Below, in pieces: positions 33,903 to 44,272 of a stretch of 64,000 nt of DNA (positions are counted from its first letter, which is position 1; each line of letters opens with the position of its first letter). Both the position numbers and the translations under genes were made by a program. Below the pieces are notes generated by a model that did no database searches, was not told the origin of the DNA, and saw only the letters and a list, made by a program, of their open reading frames with translations. The stretch covers positions 434,001 through 498,000 of the forward strand of contig JAXQJY010000023.1 in the NCBI GenBank assembly GCA_037042185.1, read 5' to 3'. Source of the DNA: Sordariomycetes sp. S80-01Y (lineage: Eukaryota > Ascomycota > Sordariomycetes).

Positions 33903-36582
33903 ATGGATGAGGAACTCGACTTCCCAATCTCGCAAGGGGACGAAGACGAAGGCCGTAATTCTCCAGCGAATGAGAGGCTAGCCGTGAGACCAATTGTTCC
34001 AGCATCCTTACAGGTGTTACATTTGGCTAATCATCTGGGAGAGTAGTGTCACCGATGTCGCCAGCGCAAGGTCAGATAATCGCCGTTGTGCCTTCAGAAT
34101 TAGAGAGAGAGGGAGCTATTGAGCAGTGCCTCTAATATATTTGACAGGTTAAATGTGATCGAGCCACACCTTGTGCTCTTTGCATAAAAGCCGGTGCCCA
34201 ATGCTCCTACGCAAGCGGTCAGAAGCGAAGAGAAAGAAGACAGAGAGTCATGGTGTCCAAAACATAGTGAGTGGAAAGTCTCGAGCTTCAGAGCTTCTCA
34301 TTATCGGCTTGGAAAATCGAACCACAGTGCTAAAGTGCCTCGAGTGATTCCAAATTAGACTCCATCGCAAAGAAGATCGATGACCTCAGCGACCAAATGG
34401 GTCAGTTAGGCCAGGCCTCAACAAAGAGCAGTACCTCGAACGGGGACAGTGAGGGCAAATTTAAGCATTTTTTTGGACCAACGCCAGGGGCCTCTTCCCT
34501 CGAAACCACACCGAGTGTCGGAACCCTCTCGCATGATACCCCAGACTACGGGGTACCTGATGTAAACAGCAGCTTCTCCAATGAGCAGCACGAGGGCGAA
34601 TCGTCGCTTCTGTCGCATGTCGTCTTCGCTAGACAATTCCTCCAAAATGTTGTTGACAAGACAACCGACGTCGAGGCCGCCCGGGACATGCAAGAGGTAC
34701 TGGACGGACTGCGGGCTGCTGTACACTCCGGCAAACAACACGCCGACACATTGGCCTCGTTATATCCTCACGCCAAACCCGTTTTCCCCGGAATGACGGC
34801 CCGTAATCTCCCGTTGCCGCCCATGGAAAAGGTCTTTACGTGCTTACGGCTGGCCAAGGAAAGCCCCCATGTGGCCACTTTGTGGCTGGGGGACTACATG
34901 AAGCCCAGTCAATTTAGCGACTACTTCATCAAAGTTGCATCTTCTGGGTCAGCTACCGAATCAGACTTGATTATTGTTCATTGCGGCCTCTATTGGCTGT
35001 TCTGCGAATGTTCTAAAGCTGCCGCCAACCAATCCACTAAGCAAGACTACGACGCCCAGGCTCTCAAATGCAGCGAGAACCTCGAGACTGTTCTATCGAA
35101 TCTCCGCTTTCACCAGCCAACAAATTTGGACTTTGCATATGCGATGGGCATGGCGGTAAGCTCTTAGTTTGAAGAGCCAGCATGGCAAGCTAACCTTACC
35201 ATCTAGTCCCTATATTGCATCCAGAAGAGCAAACAGACCGCTGCATGGGGCTTCATCAACTCAGCGTCGCAAACAGTTCTAGCCCTTGGCCTGCACCACA
35301 ATACACCGACAAGTACAGACGACCCTGAAAAGAGGTCACAGAAGAAGAGCATGTTCTGGACCATATACCTGACGGAGAAGATGTTGTCGTTACGTCTAGG
35401 GCGCGCATCAAATTTTCGAGACCAGGATATTACCCTTGGTCGCCCTGTTGCTGGGGGTCACGATGGCTCCTTTTTAGCTGAACTCTCGCCTGGATGGATC
35501 ACCATGGCGAGTATACAAGGTCGAATATACGATGACATTTACAGTCCTGGAGCGCTCATGCAACCACCGCGTATACGGACATCGAGGGCTCAGAAACTCG
35601 CACTCGATCTGAAAACTGCCATGGAACAGGCACAAGACGTACACGTTAGTTCACTCCGGTCACACCTCAGGGTCTAAGGCCTGAGGCTGGCCAGTTGCCC
35701 CAGACCCAGCTTCCCCGCTGACAGATCACAGAACCGGTACGAGGCAAGCAAAGGCCAAATCCTGGGTCTGGACTATCACGAAGTGTCCAGACGCTCCGAC
35801 CGCATCATCGGCCTGTCTATGCTCACTCTGATCTACAGGAGTATTGTCCCTGAGAAGCCAGCCACCTCGGCATTCTGCCAAGAATGCATCGATGCCGCCA
35901 GGCTTACGTTGAAAGAACATGAACTCTGTGTTGCCGCGATCACCAAAGCTCGAGGAAAGACCGTTTTCCTTGAAACATACATCAACTGGTACGTAATTTC
36001 CCGCTCCTTACTCCGACAAACCTTGACAGGAAATGTAGGACCATCATTCAATCTCCCTTCATCCCCTTTATTATCCTCTTCTGCCACACCATTGAGACGC
36101 CCGGAGTGTCCGACGATCTCGAGCACATGCGTAACCTCGTTGAAACGCTCGAGTCCACGTCGGACAAAGCGACGCACACTACCTGTGGCAAGCAGTGCCG
36201 CCTCTTCAGGGCTTTATACGACGTTGCGGTCAAGTACGTCGAGATCAAGACCCGCAGAGGAGACAACTATATGGGAATTTCGTGGACCAAGGCTCAGCAG
36301 CAGTATTATACTACTTTCCCGAATGGCCCTGGCCCCAGTTCAACGGGCTCTGTGGGGAACGTAACAGACGCCAATACCATTATTGAATTAGGGGGTTCTA
36401 CCGATCTACCCACTTTGCGAGATGATGTGGACAGGGAGGGCACAGCGTTTGGGGCCAGCTACTTCGCGACGGCGGGGTTTGGGGGTGCCGACATGGACAT
36501 GGGGATGGACGCTTCGGGGGCTCAACTATGGGATTGGTTCAACAAAAACCAGTCCTTCATGAGAATGTTTGAAGACGCATAA
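33903..36582 (+). CDS. Zn(II)2Cys6 transcription factor
   Basis: Seven exons: 33903-33983, 34047-34070, 34148-34266, 34345-35155, 35207-35644, 35732-35988 and 36039-36582; 757 aa. The zinc cluster is split by two introns and reads C28-x2-C-x6-C-x5-C-x2-C-x6-C54 (ACHRCRQRKVKCDRATPC onward), followed by a basic linker and a short dimerisation helix (SKLDSIAKKIDDL). The middle-homology region typical of fungal factors follows: AAWGFINSASQTVLALGLHH, KKSMFWTIYLTEKMLSLRLG and DITLGRP. The C-terminus is Gly/Met-rich and acidic. It is divergent from the ABC exporter and convergent with xanA, 46 bases between stops. Shared promoter motifs suggest it regulates both, possibly in autoregulation. It is not obviously the purine regulator UaY. 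The second exon is only 24 nt. Confidence 0.92.
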
Positions 36583-36628
36583 TTTTATTCATTCGGACTG
36601 ACCATCAAGGAACGCTTCAGGAATCCAG

Positions 36629-37877
36629 CTAACAAACCCCAATGGGCATCTGGCTCCCCGCAATGTTACACTGCCTGAAGACCCTGACCTCTTCCTTTCC
36701 AAACGCGCCAACAACACTGTGCAGGACACCTCTGTTGTGGAAGACCACCAAGTCGCCCTCCTCCCAATCGTGAGCGTACACCCTCTGCGGGCTGATACCC
36801 GGCCGTTGCAAGCGGTAGACAATCTCCCTGACCTTCTCCAGGTCGTCAATCACCTCTCCGTTGGCAAGATGAAGGCGGCGAACGGCGGAAGGGTGGATCT
36901 GCAACGCGGGCTTCCCGGTGAGAGGGTTGCACCAGAGCATGGGGAGGATCTGGATCTTGGATTCATCGACGGGTGGAAGGTCGGAGACGTTCAGTTCCTT
37001 CCCCTGCGAGAGCAGACCGAGACCAGTGGATCGGGACTTCGCGCTGGACATCCAGATGTACGGGTGTGGAGCGTACTCAATCTTGGTGGTGCGGGCAAAC
37101 TCTTTGTCCTCGTCACTCAAAATCTCGTACATTGTCTCCCCGTTTACAAAGGCTGTCGTTCCCAGCGGAACGTCCATCTCCTCTCCACTCTCGTCATCGT
37201 ACCTAACCGTCTGGCGTCGTCCCTTGGGAACCTTGACAGCAAGTAGGGTCGTAGCGACGGGAGGCGCAAGGCCATAGAGCGCAGCGTCGATATGCCACCG
37301 GTAAAATCGTGTGCAGGCTAGGTCGTCTTCCTCCGGGATGACAGACTCGTGGAACGTACGATGGTGGGGGTGTTTGAGGGTGATATCAGTGAGGCCCTCA
37401 TAGGAGGGCACGAAGCCGTTGCCGATGACTTGGACTTGGGGTTGGTGGGGGATCGTCTTGAGGTCGGGGTGGAGGATGGAGGATTTGTTGGCTGGGGTTG
37501 ATGCATGGCCATAGGAGGGCGAAGCGGACGGGTCAAAGCGCTGGGTGAGCTCGTACTGAGCTTTGGGCGCGGCGTGACCCTGGTTCTTTATAACGAGAAC
37601 CTGGTGAGTGTAGAGAGCTTTCTCAAGAGTGGCGAAATCGGCATCTGGGGAGAACCGTCAGCGGGTGTTTCTGGCTGGGCGGACAGGGGTCTTACCAGGA
37701 GGTTACCGATTCTACGGGTATTCTCCCATGTACAAAGCATTGAGCTCATCACGTCACTTGAGATGATGCGGGCTTACCAGTGAGGTTCTCAACGTCAACG
37801 TTGGTGACTGTGGCGCCGAAATTGATGGCTGAGCCGGATGGCACGGGGATGGGTGAGATCTCAATTTGAGAAGCCAT
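36629..37877 (-). CDS. xanA: Alpha-ketoglutarate-dependent xanthine dioxygenase
   Basis: Two exons, 37877-37778 and 37644-36629, with a 133-nt intron; 371 aa, close to the size of Aspergillus XanA. Member of the TauD/TfdA Fe(II) dioxygenases. The iron ligands are visible: H151-x-D153 in FYRWHIDAALYG and distal H342 in FHNRGVLHSVVGAF, followed by the cosubstrate region EVRVFRQCN. Other segments strongly recall XanA: VKVPKGRRQTVRYDD, GTTAFVNGETMYEIL, EYAPHPYIWMS and YAHDWEEGDL. The family converts xanthine to uric acid using 2-oxoglutarate and O2, an alternative to xanthine dehydrogenase in fungal purine use; it acts in the cytoplasm. Its promoter shares two motifs with the exporter/factor promoter. 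Confidence 0.93.
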
Positions 37878-38388
37878 TCTATCGGTGATGATAAGATTCT
37901 TTGAACGGTTTTTCCGCGAACCTTTTGGGATATCTTGTAGATAGATGGTGAGTGGGATGAGTGGCTCAGTTGAGAGGACGATGTTGTTCTTATATCGTCG
38001 GACTCGGAGGCTCGGAGATGGAGTGTTGAGAGGTGGGGCAGTTCGCTCGGAGGGCGCCGCGCTCCCGGTCCTTATCAGCGAACCACGGCCGGGGCCTGCG
38101 ATCAAGATACAAGTACGGAATACGGAGATGTTCTTGATAGGAATTTTTCTTATCTTTGCGTCTTGCCAACTCCATGCGCGGATTAGACTTGTACTGCGGA
38201 TGATTGAACTCTCCCCGTGGCTCCTTGTATCTGTCTTATCGTCAGCGGGGATCTCCGATCAACTAAATCGTAGCGCACCCATCAATCCAACTCGTATTGT
38301 TCTGTCATAAGTTCATCAATCGTCTCTTTGTAGCCAGGGGCTCAAGCCTTCAGCCGAGCTGGAGATACCTCTGCTCTCCAGGTCTCCA
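37878..38388. promoter_or_regulatory. xanA promoter region
   Basis: This 511-bp region separates the xanA start from the PSF3 stop. It holds CGGAGGCTCGGAG at 38005-38017 (128 bases before the ATG) and TCGGAGGGCG at 38047-38056. Both also occur in the exporter/factor promoter. I did not find the TCGG-N6-CCGA site known for UaY. Confidence 0.45.
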
Positions 38389-38978
38389 TCACGACTTGCC
38401 AGTCCTATCTGTCCACTCCTTGGTTGCTCTGACGCTATCGTGCGCCCTCCTGAACAGCCTCCGTTCCCAGGCCTCGAGGCCCCTCAGAAACTCCCCCTGC
38501 TGCCCTCCAAACTCCCCTTCATCCGCTTTCCTCGCATGCAAGCCCACGTCCGCCGCCCTGACCACGAAGGTCCTCCTGAGTATGCTGCCCAGCTCTCGCT
38601 CATCGAACAGGTCCAGCATCCTCACCCCCACGCCGTACATATACAGGCTCTGGTCTTTCAAGGGCACGGCTCGGGGATCGGCGCGCAGTGCGGCCTGCAC
38701 GGCGTCGGAGAGGCAGGGTGGTAGGTTGAGCGTTAGGGGCGCTTTGGAGTCTTCGCCTGCCGAAGCGAGGGCGAGCATTTCGGCGAGCCAGAGCGGGAGC
38801 GACAATGGCGTGCCGGGCTTGAGGCCGTGGGTCGAGTTGTCGAGGTGGCCGAGGTAGGGGACGTCGAGCTCAAAGGTGCAGGGCACTTTCTAGCTGGCGT
38901 TAGACGAGCGGACCTTGCGATGAGGGGTGAGCTTACCTCGCCGTCGGTCAAGATTGATTCGACATCGTAGTATGACAT
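38389..38978 (-). CDS. PSF3: GINS complex subunit Psf3
   Basis: Two exons, 38978-38937 and 38889-38389, with a 47-nt intron (DGE|KVPCTF); 180 aa. The opening MSYYDVESILTDGEKVPCTF, FELDVPYLGHLD and KPGTPLSLPLWLAEMLALA are diagnostic of Psf3. Psf3 joins Sld5, Psf1 and Psf2 in GINS, part of the Cdc45-MCM-GINS helicase that opens DNA at replication forks; it is nuclear and essential. The C-terminal half is helical (FDERELGSILRRTFVVRA) as expected. The length is normal and nothing looks damaged. Confidence 0.95.
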
Positions 38979-39947
38979 GTCGGGCTTCCAGCCCGCTCAA
39001 TTGAGCGCGTGGGAGTGGTAGGTGCGGGAGTTGGCGTGTGGTTGGAGGGGTGAAGATCTCCTTGAGTCCAAATGCCCCTCTACGCGCCGAGACGCGTTTG
39101 GTGATGGCCCATTAATGCGGTGCTGACGTAACTGGACACGCCCACGGAGTGTCTCATCTAGCTAGGAACTCAGCTGTCGTCTGCTTGCTGGAACAGCTAG
39201 GAAATGCCATACCACTTTTGGACTTTATTTATGTGATGACGCCTAGTTTCTTGATGTGCACGTGCGGCTGGCCATTCCTGGTGATACCCTGCCCCAATGG
39301 TCAACTCTTGGCTCTACTTACTTTCACGGCCCAAAAGGTCGCTGTGTGGCCGGGAGGCATTCGTTGGAGACTCTAAAACTATTCGATCATTTTTCCAATC
39401 TGCATCTAAGCCTAATTATCATTTTCAAGTCAATTGGAGAGCTGTGGGCTCTGGTCTGACAGGTTGCACAGTCAACGTACCAGTTCGTAGCACGTCCCTG
39501 CCCAAACGCGGAAAGTTCTTCTCTGAGCCACAGAATATAAATATCTTCCTACACCTAGAAAAGTAGGGGCTCATTAACAACAAACAACTGCATTGTCCTG
39601 CGTTCGGTCGAGTGCCACAGCCAAGCCCCAAGGCCTTGGTACAGGGTAGTTGACAGGGGTCATGACGAAAGGCTGAACTCACTGGCAGCAGCTCCGGTGG
39701 AGACTCTCGGCTATCCGAGCTCCCTCAAAACATCTTGTTGACATCATCCGGATTCCGAACTCTTCTCTCCATCTTCACCACAGCAAAGCACCACACCCGC
39801 ATTGGTAAGCCAATTCCCTTCGGCCGACACGCGCTCACTCCGAGCCCTCGATGCTCTTATATCTGTGTCTCGATTGACAATTCTCGTCCGCATCTGCTTT
39901 CCTCCACGACCCCAGCTAACCACCTCCCTCGCAGCAAATCGATCACC
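38979..39947. other. Divergent intergenic region, PSF3 / SOD2
   Basis: About 970 bases with both promoters. From about 39730 on, the plus strand becomes C-rich with CACC runs, probably the SOD leader. No separate gene is seen. Confidence 0.5.
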
Positions 39948-40764
39948 ATGGCTACCTCTCTCTTCCGCACAGCTCCCGCCCTGCGCGCCGGCCTCCGCGC
40001 CAGCACCGCTAAGCCCATCGCCGGCATGGCCAGCACGACCTTTGTTCGCGGCAAGGCCACCCTGCCCGACCTGCCATGTAAGCTCCGACCCCTCCCTACG
40101 CTCGCCAAAACTCGCAAGGCCAAGACCAACCGAGGCTGACGATGCACAGACGATTACGGCGCCCTCGAGCCTCACATCTCCGGTCAGATCATGGAGCTGC
40201 ATCACTCCAAGCACCACCAAACATATGTCAACGGTCTGAACTCCGCCGTCGAGGCGATTGGTGAGGCCAAGGCCAAGGGCGACAACGCCGCTGCCGCTGC
40301 CCAGGCACCTCTGCTGAACTTCCACGGTGGTGGCCACTTGAACCACTCGCTCTTCTGGGAGAACTTGGCCCCCAATGGCAAGGGTGGCGGCGGTGCCCCC
40401 GAGGGGAAGCTGCTGGTACGTGGAATTGCTTATTCTAATGTCGTTGCATACACTGACGGTTTAGACTGCCATCGAGGAGGACTTTGGCTCTTTCGACAAC
40501 CTCAAGAAGCAGGCCAACACCGCCCTCGCTGGCATTCAGGGCTCCGGCTGGGCCTGGTTGGTTAAGGACAAGACCTCGGGCACCCTCGGCCTCGTCACTC
40601 GCATGGGCCAGGACCCTGTCACCGGCAACCTTGAGCCTTTGATGGGCATTGACGCTTGGGAGCACGCCTACTACCTGCAGTACCAGAACCGCAAGGCCGA
40701 GTACTTCAGCGCCATTTGGGATGTCATCAACTGGGGCACCGTCGCCAAGCGCTTCGAGAAGTAG
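39948..40764 (+). CDS. SOD2: Mitochondrial manganese superoxide dismutase
   Basis: Three exons, 39948-40077, 40150-40415 and 40465-40764, with introns of 72 and 49 nt; 231 aa. An N-terminal presequence rich in Arg, Ala and Ser ([20 protein letters not shown]) targets it to the matrix. Mature enzyme starts near [16 protein letters not shown]. Metal ligands are visible in [11 protein letters not shown], in [11 protein letters not shown], and as Asp and His of [11 protein letters not shown]. The GSGWAWLV segment and Gln/Gly pattern fit the Mn rather than Fe type. It turns superoxide into H2O2 and O2. The start codon has context accATGg. Confidence 0.96.
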
Positions 40765-41272
40765 ACTAGTTTTGGATAGCGACATGTTGTAACAATTTCA
40801 GATACCTATGCGGGATATTTCTGCACGCAACTTCAGCTGCCGAGTCATATTCATTTCGTTTATTTAATCTCACGTATTACACTACGTCAAAAGGACTGGC
40901 GTCTATTAATGATGCCGTAGAAAACGGTCGAGTTGAAGGGGAATAGCTGCCTCGCAATGAGTCACGCAAAAGCTCGTGCAGAGCTCTGGAAGCATGGTGA
41001 TGATGTGCGATCGCGCTCTTAAATCCAAAAAGAACTCAAAGAATTACATGACGGCTTTAGCAGTTCATAGGGGCTTCGCATTGGGTTAGTTTCGCTCTGT
41101 AGAATGCGCATAGTGGTGCGGGAGCTGTCCCCTCCAAGTTCAGCCTCCCCTGAACGCCACCTTCCTGACCAACCCATATGTCGCAAAGAGCTGAGTCTCG
41201 CAAGTTCCAAGACTGAGACCTCCCGAAGAGGTACATGTTCGAATTTACTATAGGATAAGGCGAAACTGGGCC
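40765..41272. other. Intergenic 3' flank of SOD2
   Basis: About 500 bases of SOD2 3' flank. No coding or RNA gene is seen before the poly-A tract at 41273. Confidence 0.5.
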
Positions 41273-41286
41273 AAAAAAAAAAAAAA
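41273..41286 (-). terminator. Pol III-type T-run (T14 on minus strand)
   Basis: Fourteen A on the plus strand give a T14 run 11 bases past the 3' end of the tRNA-like gene. That is a strong RNA polymerase III stop and supports transcription of the gene. Confidence 0.6.
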
Positions 41287-41296
41287 GAAGGCTTTT

Positions 41297-41367
41297 AGCA
41301 ACTCCTGGTTTCGATTCGGGGACTTGCAGGTTATGAGCCCGCCGCTCTACCACCGAGCTAAGTTGCT
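41297..41367 (-). tRNA. tRNA-Met (CAT)-like gene with abnormal T-arm
   Basis: On the minus strand the 71-nt segment folds as a tRNA. The acceptor stem is AGCAACT/AGTTGCT (7 of 7 pairs). The D-arm is GCTC-GGTGGTA-GAGC (4 pairs), and TAGCTCGGTGG is a good A box. The anticodon arm is GCGGG-CTCATAA-CCTGC with anticodon CAT. The T-arm CCCGA-ATCGAAA-CCAGG pairs poorly (3 of 5) and lacks a normal B box. The B-box-like GGTTTCGATTC lies on the opposite strand at that place, as if the arm were inverted. A T14 terminator follows. It is either a functional elongator tRNA-Met with a divergent T-arm or a decaying copy. Confidence 0.6.
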
Positions 41368-41779
41368 GGAAGCTTTCAACTGAAGCTGTGAAAAGTAGAA
41401 CTGCAAAATTCACATACAGTCGTGCTGGCTTAGCATTGGTACACAAACAGCGTGGTTGATGGCGGTGTGATCCCGTGAGTACCCTCATGCTGCGAGCGAC
41501 TGGCAGTGCCAGGTGCTTCTCCACGGGACACCCGACCCTACAGTCACCCTCTAGCGATCGAACAAGCGCGGAACATACTGAATTCACCCCCAAAGCGTGA
41601 GTACAAGAATTAGCCATCTCTAGGTAGCCTTCTTGAATTTACTCCTTCATCCCTTTTTACTCTTCGGTCCTCCACCCACCCCTGACTGCAGCAAGAATAG
41701 GACTTTTACCACCCCATAAGCAGATCCAACCTCTTTTTAGTCTACCGACAGAAGCAAAAATACGCTTTAAAGTCTCAAG
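41368..41779. other. Intergenic, 412 bases
   Basis: Upstream of the small gene at 41780. The plus strand from 41640 is pyrimidine-rich, probably its promoter and leader. No other feature is seen. Confidence 0.5.
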
Positions 41780-42184
41780 ATGATTGCCAACATCCTTCCT
41801 CGCGCAACCAGCACTGGCGTTGCCAGGCTCTTGCCCATCGTTGGCCGCCCTCGTAAGTTGACGCTCAGTCTCAGCTACAGAAACCTACTTCAGAAGCATT
41901 AAATTTCCGATTCTTTTCTAACTGAAGTCTTGAACACAGATCGAAAGCCCCTACATGCCACCACCCCGAAGATCCCGCCGATGACCACTCAGAGGTGCCC
42001 TGAGGGCGTTCAAGAGACAAAGGCGGACAACACGAATAAAGAGCAGAAGGGAAAGTCTGAGGAGCCCCATGAGATGGACGAGAAGCCTGCAACTAAGACT
42101 GCCTCCCCTGAGTATACTTCCGTGGGAGACGGTTCTCCTCCTTCGAATAGGGGAACCCCGCCTCCTCCCGAGCGAGATCATTGA
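41780..42184 (+). CDS. Small protein with mitochondrial-type presequence, 105 aa
   Basis: Two exons, 41780-41852 and 41940-42184, with an 87-nt intron. Residues 1-35 are basic, without acids, and amphipathic (MIANILPRATSTGVARLLPI onward), as in mitochondrial targeting peptides. The rest is hydrophilic and disordered: Lys/Glu-rich (KADNTNKEQKGKSEEPHEMD), then Ser/Gly/Pro-rich, ending PPPPERDH. I do not recognise the family. Its last 92 bases overlap the end of the convergent trehalose enzyme gene. The splice join and presequence make it more than a chance frame, but the C-terminal part deserves caution. Confidence 0.6.
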
Positions 42185-44272
42185 CCCATCTCCCGGCGCC
42201 CTTGAGCCCTGGCTTTACTCCAGTCTCGTGCCACTTACTTGCAAGGTAATACCAAGCCAAAGCATTCCCAACAGTTCCGACCTCATCACTGACTCCTGTC
42301 CTCGCCTGCTCGCTCATCCGCCTGTGCAAATCATCGTCGCTAAACAAGTTCTTCAGGTGCCGAGCGACCGTCTTCCAATCGCCTGGCTCAACCAAGAACC
42401 CGTCAATACCGTCTTTGACCTGGAGGGGAATACCTCCTGCTTGGGTGGCGATGACCGGACGGCCAGCATGGAGGGCTTCAGAGACCTTGACCTCAAAGCC
42501 CTCCCTGGTGGAGAGCTGAAGGACGACGTGGGCGTTCGCAATGAGGGTATTGAGGAGTTGATCGTTGGGCTCAAGACGCATGATGGAACAGTCGGGGACC
42601 AGATGGGGATAGCTGCTTTCAAGTCGGGCCATGGTGTCATCATATACTATGCTAGCATCAGGATCGTCAATTGAGCCGTTACCGCAGCTTCGATTGTTAG
42701 CGTCAGACAGAACCCGTGATGCATAGAGTACCTACATGCATAGTTGAGGAACGTCCGTGATGCCTTCCTCGTCGCAGAGGCGGCGGAACTCGCCATATGC
42801 CGCTACGACATCTGGCAGGCCCTTCGACGGGTCGAAGCGCGCCACTTGAACGATATACTTGCGAGCGGGCCAGGCGAGCTCGGTCCTGTATAGACTAGTA
42901 AGCTAAGGTACCCTAAAATTTTGGGAACATGAACTGACATGCTCTGAGAGTGACACAGAAGATTGTACTGGTGTCCATAGTACCCCGTATCCCATCGATT
43001 CAGGGGCTTGTTCAAGCCATCCAGCCAATCCGTTGTCGCCGGCATGTACGCAACTTTATCGCGCGGAACGTTCTTGGGAACAAAACTGGGGATCGGATGG
43101 CTGATGAACATGTCGGCTTGCTGAACGTTGTTCCAGAGGTATTCCCAAACATCTTCCTGAGGACTACCGGCTTGAGCAACGAGGTCGCTGCGGATTTGGA
43201 TGTGAGAACGGTACAGGACCGGACGGTTGGGTGTTGCTTTCTTGATCAAGGGGATCAATCCCGGCATTTGAGGATCATCGATCTTCTTTAGTAAGTTTTC
43301 CGTTCATGATAACAGCAGCAGACAGAGCGTTGACTGACCACAACTACGTGTGCTCCTCCGTCTTCTACGGGTCTCAAAGGCCCGCCGTCGCATAGCCAGT
43401 AACGTTCGGCATTCTCGACAATCCAGTTCAGTATGCATTTCTTTTCGTCTTCTGAAATGAATTGTCCCGGTTCAGCTACACCCTGAAGAATGTTGTGGAT
43501 GTTCTTCGTAACGCGGAATACGCCAGGTCGAGGCTTCGGCACTATGGAGAGTCAGGGAGTCCCAAAACACACCAAAATAGAATGTGGCCACTGGCAATAT
43601 GAAGACAAAAGTAAAATACATACCATACCAAGTTAGGTCGACACCTGCCAACCGAGAGAAACGGACAAGAGCATGGCGCATCAAGGCTACGCCACCGCCC
43701 TGCGGAGTGCTGCTGAAGAAGGCGACGCGGATGTTGTTAGCCTTGAGCTTCTGAGCATAATGCATCATACTGTTCCACGTGGGCTCTGCGCAAGTTCCTT
43801 TGTGGTTCTCGAGGGTGGTGAGGAAGGCTCTGAAAGAGGCGTCCGTCTCCACGGTGCCTCTGAAGCCAACATGGAGAAGGGGCGTTAGCGAGGGACCGAA
43901 ATGCATGATGCACTTCCTTCCCATAGAGTCCGCCTGCTCATCGACCTTTTTCGACTCCCAGAAGCAATTGTCTTTGACCGTCCCCTCGGGGCGCATCACG
44001 ATTGGAATGATGTCGAGCTCCAGCCACAGTCTCGAGCAGAGCGTGGGGCTCATATCTCGCAGCGTCTCGGGCATGCCCGCACCGATGAATTTGAAAAAGT
44101 TATCCTTCTCATACTTCTGGATACGAGTAATGACCTCTTCAGCGATGACATCCCTGCCGCCCTTCTTGGAGTCTCCGAGAGGGATTTTCACTTCCGCAAA
44201 GTCAATGAGGTAGGTCGTGTCGTGGGCGCCGACGGCGATGGTCGCGACGTTGTCTTCGATGACCGCCGACAT
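42093..44272 (-). CDS. ccg-9: Trehalose phosphorylase/synthase-type glycosyltransferase (CCG-9 family)
   Basis: Five exons: 44272-43624, 43541-43339, 43282-42939, 42894-42736 and 42687-42093; 649 aa. A GT4-family, two-Rossmann enzyme. The N-terminal lobe has FFSSTPQGGGVALMRHALVR, LTWYVPKPRPGVFRVTKNIHN and VVVIDDPQMPGLIPLIKK. The C-terminal lobe has ARKYIVQVARFDPSKGLPDV and the nucleotide- or phosphate-binding STREGFEVKVSEALHAGRPV, followed by ATQAGGIP. This matches the Neurospora clock-controlled ccg-9 product and fungal trehalose phosphorylases, which make or break trehalose from glucose and glucose 1-phosphate or NDP-glucose. The role is stress protection and conidiation. CCCCT stress-type elements lie at 44596-44600 and near 44716. 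The 3' end overlaps the convergent small gene. Confidence 0.9.

Noticed and set aside
34014-34046. 33-nt intron in the Zn(II)2Cys6 gene beginning at 34014
   Set aside because: The 63-nt intron 33984-34046 (gtgaga donor) is a normal length and gives the conserved ACHRCRQRK.
37878-38388. UaY-type purine-regulator site before xanA
   Set aside because: No TCGG-N6-CCGA found in the region. The CGGAG motifs have different spacing.
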